The notes: generated by a model from the letters alone, not told the origin. Positions 1 to 6,173 are shown, numbered from the stretch's first letter. The stretch: 9,160 bases of DNA from Patulibacter sp. (GCA_031119595.1 JAVHXX010000156.1:1-9160), one strand, 5' to 3'. Translations and numbers: made by a program.

Positions 1-138
1 GTGGTCAGGGAACCCGGTGCGAGTCCGGGACTGACGCGCAGCGGTGAGGGTGACGGGCGGGACACGCTAGCCACTGGGACCTCACGGCCCTGGGAAGGCG
101 TCCCGCTCCGGTGGATCCCGAGTCCGAAGACCTGCTGG
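1..138 (+). promoter_or_regulatory. Cobalamin (B12) riboswitch aptamer, 5' end cut by the window edge
   Basis: The plus strand carries the conserved blocks of the cobalamin riboswitch in the right order. These are AGGGAACCCGGTGCGAGTCC at 7-26 with its P4 hairpin (CCCGG 13-17 with CCGGG 25-29), CTGACGCGCAGCGGT at 31-45, GCCACTGGGA at 70-79, CTGGGAAGGCG at 90-100, and the B12 box GAGTCCGAAGACCTGC at 120-135. GCGGGAC (57-63) pairs perfectly with GTCCCGC (100-106), as an internal helix should. The upstream P1/P2 strands fall outside the window. Such RNAs bind adenosyl- or methylcobalamin and normally repress the downstream B12 synthesis, uptake or B12-independent isozyme gene. Here no plus-strand gene follows: the next DNA is the antisense of a RecD2-like gene. 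A weak hairpin at 154-171 (CCGCG/CGCGG) is the only candidate expression platform. Confidence 0.9.
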
Positions 139-599
139 CCCTCCCGGCGCCCGCCGCGAGGTACCCCGCGGGCTCCGCGCACGAGCCCCAGACCGCTCAG
201 CTTCTTGAACGCCCCCTCGGGGTCGTCGTCGATGGTCTCGATGGCCTTGTCGCCGTAGCGCTCGAGCAGCTCCTGGGCCTTGCTCGGCCCGATGTGCCGG
301 ACGGCGCGCAGCACCTCCTCGACCGCCCCGCGCTCGTCGACGCCGAGCCGCTCGACGGCGATCGCGTTGAGCGTGGGGCCGTACTTCGGGTGCCTCGACC
401 AGCTCGCGCGCACGCCGATGCGATCGCCCGCATCGACGCCGCCGAGCGTGCCGGCGAGCCGCGCACCCCGGGGCTCGCCGTCGGTGGTGCGCACCAGCGC
501 GAGCGACCAGTCCTCACGCCGGGCGAGGATGCGGTCGACCGCGAGTTCACCCTCGAACGTGCCGGTGCCGTCGAGGGCGGGAAGATCTCCGCGGGCCAT
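1..599 (-). CDS. RecD2-like OB/helix-hairpin-helix N-terminal fragment, no stop in window
   Basis: The frame opens at ATG 599 and has no stop before the window edge (199 codons). Residues 12-85 look like the OB-type N-terminus of RecD2/YrrC helicases, including a GTFEGELAV start and the SRHPKYG signature (68-74). Residues 96-138 look like the following helix-hairpin-helix unit (VRHIGPSKAQELLERYGD, then ETIDDDPE and SGLG). In RecD2 these precede the RecA-like helicase motors on a 5'-3' DNA helicase; no motor is in the window. After codon 138 (about 186) the similarity stops, A/T at third positions rises, and the frame runs through the antisense of the cobalamin riboswitch, so residues beyond about 140 are probably not real protein. 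The start has no Shine-Dalgarno, but GATACT (606-611, minus strand) lies 6 nt before ATG, which suggests a leaderless mRNA. It could instead be a stand-alone HhH DNA-binding protein. Confidence 0.6.
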   Translation of the reverse strand, partial: MARGDLPALDGTGTFEGELAVDRILARREDWSLALVRTTDGEPRGARLAGTLGGVDAGDRIGVRASWSRHPKYGPTLNAIAVERLGVDERGAVEEVLRAVRHIGPSKAQELLERYGDKAIETIDDDPEGAFKKLSGLGLVRGARGVPRGGRREGQQVFGLGIHRSGTPSQGREVPVASVSRPSPSPLRVSPGLAPGSLT

Positions 600-690
600 C
601 GGCGAAGTATCGCCGACGGGGCTGCGGAGCGGGTGCGGAGCCGTGCGCCGAAAGCGCGCAGCGACTCCGCAGGATCAGGCGGTCGGCGTG

Positions 691-714
691 ACCGGCGGCG
701 AGCAGGCCGCCGGT
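691..714 (-). terminator. Hairpin after the acidic-peptide gene, possible terminator
   Basis: ACCGGCGGC (691-699) and GCCGCCGGT (706-714) form a perfect 9-bp stem around a 6-nt loop, 22 nt past the stop codon of the minus-strand peptide gene. No T-run follows on the minus strand, so termination here would be of the GC-rich, tract-less kind or need Rho. The hairpin could also stem from chance in DNA this GC-rich. Confidence 0.4.
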
Positions 715-736
715 GTCCGCACCTGGAACCTGTGGG

Positions 737-934
737 TTACAGCTCCTGCGACTCCGGATGGGCCGCGCTGTAGAGGCCGGACGCGAACGCGTCGGGCATG
801 GCGCTCAGCTCGAGCGTCTCCTCGTCACCGCAGCCGGAGACCGTGGCGGGCTCGCGGCCGTCGTCGGTGGCGACGTACTCCGACAGATCGAAGGAGCCGT
901 AGGAGTCGGAATAGGACTGGTTGAGTTCGGCCAT
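737..934 (-). CDS. Small acidic peptide of unknown function (65 aa)
   Basis: I do not recognise a family. The ATG at 934 is preceded by AGGAG (941-945) with 6-nt spacing, one of the best ribosome binding sites in the window, so I choose it over the longer frame that starts at 1036. The product has 65 residues, with 14 Asp/Glu against a single Arg, four Tyr (three in the first 20 residues) and one Cys (C35). There is no signal peptide or membrane segment, and it is probably disordered. The first half (MAELNQSYSDSYGSFDLSEY) is polar and Tyr/Ser-rich; the middle holds a TVSGCGDEE stretch. It is followed by a hairpin at 691-714 and preceded by a candidate promoter with an overlapping palindrome, so it looks like its own transcription unit. 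FDL in the first half faintly recalls leader motifs of ribosomally made modified peptides, but no modifying enzyme is encoded nearby. Confidence 0.62.
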   Translation of the reverse strand: MAELNQSYSDSYGSFDLSEYVATDDGREPATVSGCGDEETLELSAMPDAFASGLYSAAHPESQEL

Positions 935-1047
935 GTCTGTCTCCTGCTTTCCTGCCGCCCGGGGGCGACGTCGGGGTCGTGCCCGAGTCGGTCGGCAGAC
1001 GATCCGTGGACTGAAGGCCGGCCGGTGGTCGAGCACCGTTCGTCTTA

Positions 1048-1076
1048 GGAGTAGCCGCGATCCGGCGGCCGGTCAA
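1048..1076 (-). promoter_or_regulatory. Candidate promoter for the acidic-peptide gene
   Basis: On the minus strand TTGACC (1071-1076) is separated by exactly 17 nt from TACTCC (1048-1053). The -35 matches the TTGACA consensus at five of six positions; the -10 is weak. Transcription starting near 1041 would give a leader of roughly 105 nt before the ATG at 934. No known riboswitch was recognised in that leader. Confidence 0.4.
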
Positions 1077-1091
1077 CGTTCAAAACGTTGA
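1073..1091. promoter_or_regulatory. Palindromic operator candidate (8-bp arms, 3-nt spacer)
   Basis: TCAACGTT (1073-1080) and AACGTTGA (1084-1091) are perfect inverted arms around CAA. The site sits on and just upstream of the candidate -35 hexamer of the acidic-peptide promoter and is AT-richer than its surroundings. This is the geometry of a dimeric repressor or activator site. A related shorter palindrome, CAAC-4 nt-GTTG, lies at 1171-1182 at the 3' end of the next gene. No regulator gene is present in the window. Confidence 0.45.
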
Positions 1092-1147
1092 GATTGGATG
1101 AATCGGCGCTGGGCGATGGTGCAACCGCCGGTTACATTTTCAGGTAG

Positions 1148-1160
1148 CCCCCGTCGGGGG
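1148..1160 (-). terminator. Short GC hairpin after the small membrane-protein gene
   Basis: CCCCC (1148-1152) and GGGGG (1156-1160) form a 5-bp stem with a 3-nt loop, starting 9 nt beyond the stop codon of the minus-strand gene. There is no T-run. It may terminate or pause transcription; the evidence is only position and stem. Confidence 0.3.
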
Positions 1161-1169
1161 ACAAGCTGC

Positions 1170-1490
1170 TCAACGTCTGTTGCGACGCCCGCGCTTCTCG
1201 TCGTCGGTCTTCTCGCGGACCTCGACCCCGACCTCGTCAGGGTCCGACGGCTCGAGTGCCTCGCTGAGCCGGGCGATCTCCTCGTCGGTGAACGCCTTGC
1301 GCGGGCGACCGCGTTCGTCAGGCCAGCCCTCGCCGCGACCGACCGCCGCGCGAGCCTCGTCCTCGGCCGTTCGCTCGACCGGATCCGTCATCGCGGCCTT
1401 CACGATCCACCACAGCGACCACAGCGCGAGAAGTGCACCGAGCACGATGAAGCCGGTGCCATAGATGCTGGCGAGAATCACCGGCGGCAC
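1170..1490 (-). CDS. Small single-span membrane protein of unknown function (106 aa)
   Basis: From the GTG at 1490 the protein has one hydrophobic segment at residues 3-31 (VILASIYGTGF..., rich in Leu and Trp, ending LWSLWWIVKAAM), then a long charged tail of about 75 residues. Three acid-rich stretches alternate with Arg/Lys, and the end is very basic (KRGRRNRR). The tail is probably cytoplasmic by the positive-inside rule. I see no enzyme motif and assign no family. The frame stays open upstream to another GTG at 1529, but the hydrophobic segment begins right after 1490 and a weak AGGT lies just before it, so the shorter form is preferred; the start is not certain. The gene is divergent from the dehydrogenase over 68 bp. 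Confidence 0.7.
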   Translation of the reverse strand: MPPVILASIYGTGFIVLGALLALWSLWWIVKAAMTDPVERTAEDEARAAVGRGEGWPDERGRPRKAFTDEEIARLSEALEPSDPDEVGVEVREKTDDEKRGRRNRR

Positions 1491-1543
1491 GCTACCTGAG
1501 CAGCGCTTCCGCCACGCCTGTGCCCACACCGTGTGACGCGGGG

Positions 1544-1558
1544 CATACGGTGTCGATC
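1544..1558 (+). promoter_or_regulatory. -10 element giving a leaderless start for the dehydrogenase
   Basis: TACGGT (1546-1551) fits the actinobacterial TANNNT -10 and ends 7 nt before the ATG at 1559, which would place the transcript start on or next to the A of ATG. There is no Shine-Dalgarno. No good -35 is visible. The 13-nt string CATACGGTGTCGA (1544-1556) recurs exactly at 7067-7079, ahead of the second secreted-protein gene. Confidence 0.5.
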
Positions 1559-2347
1559 ATGGCTCCGCCTCGCACCGTTCTCGTCACCGGCGCCGCGAGC
1601 GGCATCGGCCGCGCACTCGCCGAGCACTACGCCGCACGGGCGTCGACGCTCCTCCTGCTCGACCGCGCCGCCCCCGACGACACCGCCGCCGCGCTCGCCG
1701 GACGCGCCGAGATCCGGACCGCCGGGGCCGATGTGCGCGACGCCGCCGCCACCGCGGCCGCCGTCGCCGAGCTCGCCGCCGGACAGCCCATCGACCGCGT
1801 GCTGCACTGCGCCGGCGTCATCGCCCCGACCAGCCCGCTCGCCGCCGTCGACCCCGCCGACGTGCAGCGCGTCGTCGACATCAACCTCGTCGGCTCCTTC
1901 AACCTGGCGCACGCTGCCCTCCCCCACCTGCGCGCCGGGTCGCATCTCGCGCTCGTCGCGTCGCTCGGTGGCCTCATCGCGGGTTACCGGTACGTGGCCT
2001 ACTCATCGTCGAAGTTCGGCGTCGTCGGCCTCGCCGAGGCGCTGCGCATGGAACTCGCCCAGGACGGCATCACCGTGCAGGTGATCTGTCCGGGCGAGGT
2101 CACGACCCCGCTCATCGCCGACGAACTCGCCAGCGGTGACCAGGTGCAGCGCGCCGTGAAACTCATGAGCGGCCAGCCGATCACCCCGCAGCGCGCCGCC
2201 ACGCTCATCGGCAAGGGCGTCGAATCCGGCCGCTTCATGATCATCCCCACGCTCAAGGCCCGCTGGCTGTGGCGCGTGTCGCGCGTCTCCCCCACGCCGC
2301 TGCGCCTCGCCCTCACCGACCGCGCCATCCGCCAGGCCGGCGGCTGA
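1559..2347 (+). CDS. Classical short-chain dehydrogenase/reductase (262 aa)
   Basis: This is an NAD(P)(H)-dependent oxidoreductase of the classical SDR family; its substrate cannot be read from sequence. The Rossmann fold opens with VLVTGAASGIG (residues 7-17, TGxxxGxG). Asp35 at the end of the second strand favours NAD(H). The structural NNAG motif is present as HCAG (83-86), a variant. The catalytic tetrad is complete: Asn109 (DINLVGS), Ser135 (ALVASLGG), Tyr148 and Lys152 (AYSSSK). ICPGEVTTPL (176-185) is the usual PG motif after the sixth strand. The length is normal. The C-terminal 30 residues are Trp/Arg-rich (ARWLWRVSR), perhaps an amphipathic membrane or lipid contact, as in SDRs acting on lipid substrates. 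ATG 1559 is chosen over the in-frame ATG at 1520 because the fold begins immediately after it and a -10-like element sits 7 nt upstream. Confidence 0.93.
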   Translation: MAPPRTVLVTGAASGIGRALAEHYAARASTLLLLDRAAPDDTAAALAGRAEIRTAGADVRDAAATAAAVAELAAGQPIDRVLHCAGVIAPTSPLAAVDPADVQRVVDINLVGSFNLAHAALPHLRAGSHLALVASLGGLIAGYRYVAYSSSKFGVVGLAEALRMELAQDGITVQVICPGEVTTPLIADELASGDQVQRAVKLMSGQPITPQRAATLIGKGVESGRFMIIPTLKARWLWRVSRVSPTPLRLALTDRAIRQAGG

Positions 2348-2358
2348 GCGGCGCCCGC

Positions 2359-2375
2359 GGCGGTCTTCGGCCGCC
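2359..2375. terminator. Hairpin between convergent genes, possible terminator
   Basis: GGCGG (2359-2363) pairs with CCGCC (2371-2375), extended by a T-G and a C-G pair over a TTC loop. It lies in the 61-bp gap between the stop codons of the dehydrogenase and the ABC permease, where a shared terminator is expected. No T-run flanks it on either strand. Confidence 0.35.
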
Positions 2376-2408
2376 ACGCCTGGCGCGCAGCGTCCCGCCG
2401 CGCCGACG

Positions 2409-3650
2409 TCAGCGCCGGAGCATCGCGACGACCGCGCCGAGGCCCTTGCCTCCGGGTGCGTCGATCGCGTAGCGCGCGTAGGCCGGGGCCACGAGCCGCA
2501 GCAGGATGGCGGAGACCACGATCGGACCGAGGATCCCGACCGCCAGCTCGCCCGCCGGGACCGCTTCGCCGGCGAGCCGGCAGAGCATGAGGATCGGTGA
2601 GAAGAACGGGATCAGCGACATCGTGTGCACGAGCGACGACACCGTCGACCCCGGCGCCACGATCGTGGTGCCGAAGCTGAACGACACGATCTGCAGGATC
2701 GTCGCCGGCGCGAGCGCAGGACCGACGTCCTCGCTCTTGCGCACCGGGAGCACGAGGATCGCGGCCAGCGACGCGTAGAGCAGATAGGTGAGCACGAGCG
2801 CCACCGGGAAGAAGACGAGCAACCGCAGCGGCACGCCGTCGAAGGCACTCCCGTGGCCCGCGGCCGCATTCGCGGCGACCGCCGCGATCATCCACAGCGC
2901 GAACTGGAGCAGGCCCGAGGCGCCGATGCCGAGGAGCTTCCCGGCCAGGTGTTCGAAGGGCTTCGCGGCCGTGAGCAGGCGCTCGGTCACGTGGTTGGTG
3001 CGGTCGGAGACGACGCCGTTGCCGTAGGCGGTCGCCAGCAGCAGGCCGCCCACGTAGAGCAGGAGCCCGAGCACGCCGACGACCCCGGCCGCACGATCCG
3101 TCGGACCGCTCCCGGCGACGATCTCCGGCGTGATCGAGGCGGGCGCCAGCGCCTGCTGACCGGCCGCGCCGCTCGACGCCAACCGCGCGATCGAGGCGGC
3201 CCGGTCGACCACGGCGGCCGCCTGGTCGGCGAGCTCGCCGCCACCGTCCTGCCGCGACACGAGCGTGACCGACGGTCGCGCCTTCGACCCGCCGACGACG
3301 AGCGCGAGATCGCGGTCGCCCTTGCGCACCTCGGCCCGGGCGGCGTCGGCGGAGGCCCCCGCGACGAAGTGGATCCTGCCGCCGCGTACGCCGTCACCGG
3401 CGCGGCGGAGCTCGTCGACCGTCAGCGCGGCCGCGGCTCCCTCCGCCCCGTACGCGACCACGACGGTCCCGCTCGAGCTCGGCCCGGACCCACCGTCGTC
3501 TCCGCCGCCGAGGACCGACGGGAGCACGACCGCGGCGGCCGCGAGGATCATCCCGAACACGATCGCGAGGCGATACGCCTTCTGCCCGACGCGGTCGCGG
3601 AATTCGCGCGCGGCGATCAGCCGCAACCGCCGCATTCCCTCTCGGCTCAT
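2409..3650 (-). CDS. ABC-2 family exporter permease, NatB/YhaP-like (413 aa)
   Basis: This is the membrane half of an ABC exporter that pairs with the ATPase encoded just upstream. The topology matches NatB-type permeases: a short cytoplasmic N-terminus (REFRDRV), a first membrane helix at about 26-48, a large outside domain at about 49-185, then about five or six helices between 189 and 392. Residues 210-250 hold the family landmark: GNGVVSDRTNHVTERLL, a cytoplasmic stretch with the charged E/R pair, followed by PFEHLAGKLLGIG and the next helix. The outside domain is rich in Gly/Ser/Asp at its start, then mixed. NatB relatives export sodium, antibiotics or other small molecules; the substrate here is unknown. 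The ATG at 3650 overlaps the ATPase stop as ATGA, so translation is coupled. Confidence 0.9.
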   Translation of the reverse strand: MSREGMRRLRLIAAREFRDRVGQKAYRLAIVFGMILAAAAVVLPSVLGGGDDGGSGPSSSGTVVVAYGAEGAAAALTVDELRRAGDGVRGGRIHFVAGASADAARAEVRKGDRDLALVVGGSKARPSVTLVSRQDGGGELADQAAAVVDRAASIARLASSGAAGQQALAPASITPEIVAGSGPTDRAAGVVGVLGLLLYVGGLLLATAYGNGVVSDRTNHVTERLLTAAKPFEHLAGKLLGIGASGLLQFALWMIAAVAANAAAGHGSAFDGVPLRLLVFFPVALVLTYLLYASLAAILVLPVRKSEDVGPALAPATILQIVSFSFGTTIVAPGSTVSSLVHTMSLIPFFSPILMLCRLAGEAVPAGELAVGILGPIVVSAILLRLVAPAYARYAIDAPGGKGLGAVVAMLRR

Positions 3651-4540
3651 CCCTGCACCTCGCGCACGAACAGCTCCCGCATCGTCGGCTCGACCACGGC
3701 GAGACCCACGACCCGCGCGCCGGCGTCGAGGGCGGCCCGCAGCAGCGGCTCGCTCTCGATGTCCGCAGCGGGGGCGCTCAGGACGAGCCCGGCACCGTCG
3801 TCGTCGTCCTCCAGCGCCGGCAGGGCGTCACGGAGTGCCGGGCTCGGCTCGGCCAGTTCGATCCGCCGGCGACGCAGTGCGGGATGCCGGGCCCGGAGCC
3901 CCTCGACGGAGCCGTCGTACTTGAGGGTGCCGCCGGAGATCAGTGCGACGTAGTTGCAGAACCGCTCGACCCGCTCGAGGTCGTGGGAGCTCAGCACGAG
4001 CGTGTTGCCCTCGGCGGCGAGGTCGCTCATGACGTCTTCCACGAGCGCCTGCCCGATCGGGTCGAGACCGCTGAAGGGTTCGTCCAGGACGATCAGCTCG
4101 GGGCCGTGCGAGAGCGACGACGCCAGCTGCACCCGCTGCTGGTTGCCCTTCGACAGCGACGACACCTGGGCGTCCGTCGGGAGATCGAGGCGCTCGCTCC
4201 ACCGTCGCGCCGCGGCGACGGCATCGCTGCGGGAGCGGCCGTGGAGCTCGGCGAAGAACGCGATGTGCGCGGACACCGTCATCCGCTCGTACACGCCGAT
4301 CTGCTCCGGCAGATAGCCGACGCGGCGCCGGTCGAGGGAGCCGGCCGGTACGCCGTCCCAGCTGACGCTGCCCTCGTCGGGGTCGAGCAGGCCCATCGCC
4401 ATCCGGATCGTGGTCGACTTGCCGGCGCCGTTCGGGCCGAGCAGGCCGATCACCTGACCCGCGGGGAGGTCGAAGGAGATGTCGTCGACCGCCACCTTCT
4501 CGCCGAACCGGCGCGTGAGGTGGTCTGCGACGAGGCTCAC
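3647..4540 (-). CDS. ABC transporter ATP-binding protein, NatA-like (297 aa)
   Basis: This is the cytoplasmic ATPase that drives the permease encoded by the next gene. All nucleotide-binding motifs are intact: Walker A GPNGAGKST (35-43), Q-loop Gln80 (LPEQIGVY), signature LSKGNQQRV (129-137, in the LSxGxxQR style of ABC-2 exporters), Walker B LIVLDEP with catalytic Glu154, D-loop SGLD (157-160) and H-loop His186. A C-terminal extension of about 80 residues ends in EPTMRELFVREV, the tail typical of NatA-type subunits. The frame remains open far upstream, but the fold begins at VSLVADHLTRRFG, so GTG 4540 is the start. There is no Shine-Dalgarno; TACAGA (4548-4553, minus strand) ends 7 nt before GTG, matching a leaderless promoter. 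The gene is divergent from the cell-wall hydrolase. Confidence 0.94.
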   Translation of the reverse strand: MSLVADHLTRRFGEKVAVDDISFDLPAGQVIGLLGPNGAGKSTTIRMAMGLLDPDEGSVSWDGVPAGSLDRRRVGYLPEQIGVYERMTVSAHIAFFAELHGRSRSDAVAAARRWSERLDLPTDAQVSSLSKGNQQRVQLASSLSHGPELIVLDEPFSGLDPIGQALVEDVMSDLAAEGNTLVLSSHDLERVERFCNYVALISGGTLKYDGSVEGLRARHPALRRRRIELAEPSPALRDALPALEDDDDGAGLVLSAPAADIESEPLLRAALDAGARVVGLAVVEPTMRELFVREVQG

Positions 4541-4547
4541 GCAACCA

Positions 4548-4553
4548 TCTGTA
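4548..4553 (-). promoter_or_regulatory. -10-like element ahead of the ABC operon
   Basis: TACAGA on the minus strand ends exactly 7 nt before the GTG at 4540, the same spacing as TACGGT before the dehydrogenase start. With no ribosome binding site in between, this points to a leaderless transcript for the two-gene exporter operon. No convincing -35 is visible. Confidence 0.4.
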
Positions 4554-4628
4554 GCACGTCGCCGAGGGCATCCCCGGACAGCTCGGTCCCTGCGCAGCGG
4601 CCCGCCCGGTCTGACACGATCCGCCTCC

Positions 4629-6173
4629 GTGCCCCCTTCCGGAACCCCACGCCGGGACCGCGCCTTCCTCGCGGTCCTCGGTCTGCTCCTGGCCATCGGC
4701 GTCATCACCGCGATCACCCGCGGCGGCGGTCCGGCGAACTCCTCGGACAAGGCTCCGGCGACCTCTGCGAAGGGCGCCAGCGGCGATGCGGGCTCGGCCG
4801 CGCTCGCCGCGCTGCGGTACCGCCCGGGCAACGACGACGGCTTCGAGCAGCGCGCCGCCGCCGGCTTCTCGCACCCGCTCTACGCCCAGGTCCCCGGCGG
4901 GGCCCTCGCGACCGCGAAGCGCGTCGCGGCCCTCGACCCGGAGATCAAGCAGGCGGCGTCGGCGAAGAACTCCCCGGTCGACGCGGACACCCTCGAGGCG
5001 CTCGTGTACCTGGAGAGTGCCGGCCGCCCGAACGCCGCCGCCGTTCCGGGGAACGTGACCGGCGCCGTCGGCCTCACCCAGATCGTCGGCGAGACCGCGA
5101 ACAACCTCCTCGGGATGAAGATCGACCTGTCGCGGTCGCAGTCGCTCACGAACCAGATCGCGAAGGTCTCGAAGCAGATCGCCAGGTGGGATGCACGGGG
5201 CAGCAAGGCCGCGGCGACCCGTGGCCGCGCGAAACTGCACGACCTCGGGGTCACCCGCGCGAAGGTCGACCCGCGGTTCGTGCCGCAGGCCGCGCTCGCC
5301 GCGACGGTGAAGTACCTGACCATCGCGAAGAAGACGCTCGGCCGCGAGGACCTCGCGATCACCAGCTACCACATGGGCATCGGCAACCTGCAGCGGGTGC
5401 TGTCGGCGTATGGACGGCCGTCGGTTCCGTACGTGCAGCTGTACTTCGACGTCGACCCGCAGCGGTCGCCGAAGGCCTACACGATCCTCAGCAGGTTCCA
5501 GGACGACTCCGCCACCTACTACTGGCGGATCCTCGCGGCGAAGACGATCATGGCCGAGTACCGCAAGGACCCGAACGCCCTCGCGGCCCAGGCGAAGCTC
5601 ATCACCGAGAAGGCCTCGAACGAGGACTTCATGCACCCGCCGGCCACGAACCCGCCCTTCGCGAACGCGAGCGCGATCAAGAAGGCCACCGCCGACGGCG
5701 ACCTCGTCGCCCTGCCGATCAGCGCCCTCAACGCGAACGGGATCGCGGTCAGTCCGGCGATGGGCGAGCTCGCCGGCAAGTTCGACCAGCCGCGGTCGCG
5801 GTACCGGGCGTTGCGCCGCGGGTCGCTGGCGGCGCTCGTCACGATCGGCGCGGCCGTCAACGACCTCACGGGCGGGAAGTTCCTCACCGCCACGAGCTCC
5901 GTGCGCGACGTGAAGTACCAGGCGCTCCTCCAGGCCGAGACGGTCCAGGCGACGAAGGCCTTCTCGCTCCACACCGCCGGCTGGGCCGTCGACATCTCCC
6001 GGTCCTATGCGTCGGGCAAGCAGGCGCAGATGTTCCAGTTCGTCCTCACCCGGATGCAGGCCCTCGACCTCATCTCCTGGGTGCGTGAGCCGGAGGTCAT
6101 CCACTTCACGGCGGCGAACGACGCCGACGCACGCCTCGGGCCGATCCTCGAGGTGGCGCTCGGTCACAGCTGA
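4629..6173 (+). CDS. Membrane-anchored lytic transglycosylase fused to an M15-like peptidase domain (514 aa)
   Basis: A predicted peptidoglycan hydrolase. Residues 9-30 are an Arg-flanked membrane helix or uncleaved signal, followed by a Gly/Ala/Ser linker, so the rest lies outside the membrane. Residues about 118-260 match the SLT lysozyme-like fold: catalytic Glu129 in VYLESAGRPNA, GAVGLTQI (145-152) and SYHMGIGN (246-253), the usual motif II and III positions. Such enzymes cut MurNAc-GlcNAc bonds, leaving anhydro ends. Residues about 395-497 carry a second signature: TSSVRDVKYQ (422-431), SLHTAGWAVD (446-455) and EVIH (489-492). This is the SxHxxGxAxD plus ExxH pattern of M15 DD-peptidases, giving zinc ligands His448, Asp455 and His492 and base Glu489. 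The domain may be one listed in Pfam as a DUF (perhaps DUF5715). GTG 4629 is preferred because the basic N-terminus and helix follow at once; no Shine-Dalgarno is seen, and a weak CACGAT lies 8 nt upstream. Confidence 0.88.
   Translation: MPPSGTPRRDRAFLAVLGLLLAIGVITAITRGGGPANSSDKAPATSAKGASGDAGSAALAALRYRPGNDDGFEQRAAAGFSHPLYAQVPGGALATAKRVAALDPEIKQAASAKNSPVDADTLEALVYLESAGRPNAAAVPGNVTGAVGLTQIVGETANNLLGMKIDLSRSQSLTNQIAKVSKQIARWDARGSKAAATRGRAKLHDLGVTRAKVDPRFVPQAALAATVKYLTIAKKTLGREDLAITSYHMGIGNLQRVLSAYGRPSVPYVQLYFDVDPQRSPKAYTILSRFQDDSATYYWRILAAKTIMAEYRKDPNALAAQAKLITEKASNEDFMHPPATNPPFANASAIKKATADGDLVALPISALNANGIAVSPAMGELAGKFDQPRSRYRALRRGSLAALVTIGAAVNDLTGGKFLTATSSVRDVKYQALLQAETVQATKAFSLHTAGWAVDISRSYASGKQAQMFQFVLTRMQALDLISWVREPEVIHFTAANDADARLGPILEVALGHS

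Noticed and set aside
111..773. Plus-strand open frame of 220 codons after the riboswitch, which could be its target gene
   Set aside because: It is the antisense of the RecD2-like frame and of the gap after it; the translation is Arg/Asp/Ala-rich with no recognisable motif, and it starts inside the riboswitch. The minus strand has the real protein similarity here.
737..1036. Longer 99-aa form of the acidic peptide starting at 1036
   Set aside because: The extra N-terminal residues are Arg/Pro-rich filler unlike the acidic remainder, and the strong AGGAG lies directly before the ATG at 934.
935..1047. Possible second riboswitch in the leader of the acidic peptide
   Set aside because: Several GC-rich self-complementary stretches occur (such as CGACGTCG), but no conserved block of a known class could be matched.
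2625..3953. Plus-strand open frame of 442 codons opposite the ABC permease
   Set aside because: Antisense of a permease with clear membrane helices; the translation is almost only Arg, His, Asp, Glu and Gln repeats typical of reversed GC-rich genes.
3884..6088. Plus-strand open frame of 734 codons
   Set aside because: A GC-driven shadow: antisense to the ATPase and out of frame with the hydrolase, with no domain-like pattern.
3828..6167. Minus-strand open frame of 779 codons across the ABC ATPase and the wall hydrolase
   Set aside because: It runs antisense to the hydrolase and in a wrong frame through the ATPase, and is made of Arg/Gly/Asp-rich low-information sequence; both overlapped genes have complete catalytic motifs.
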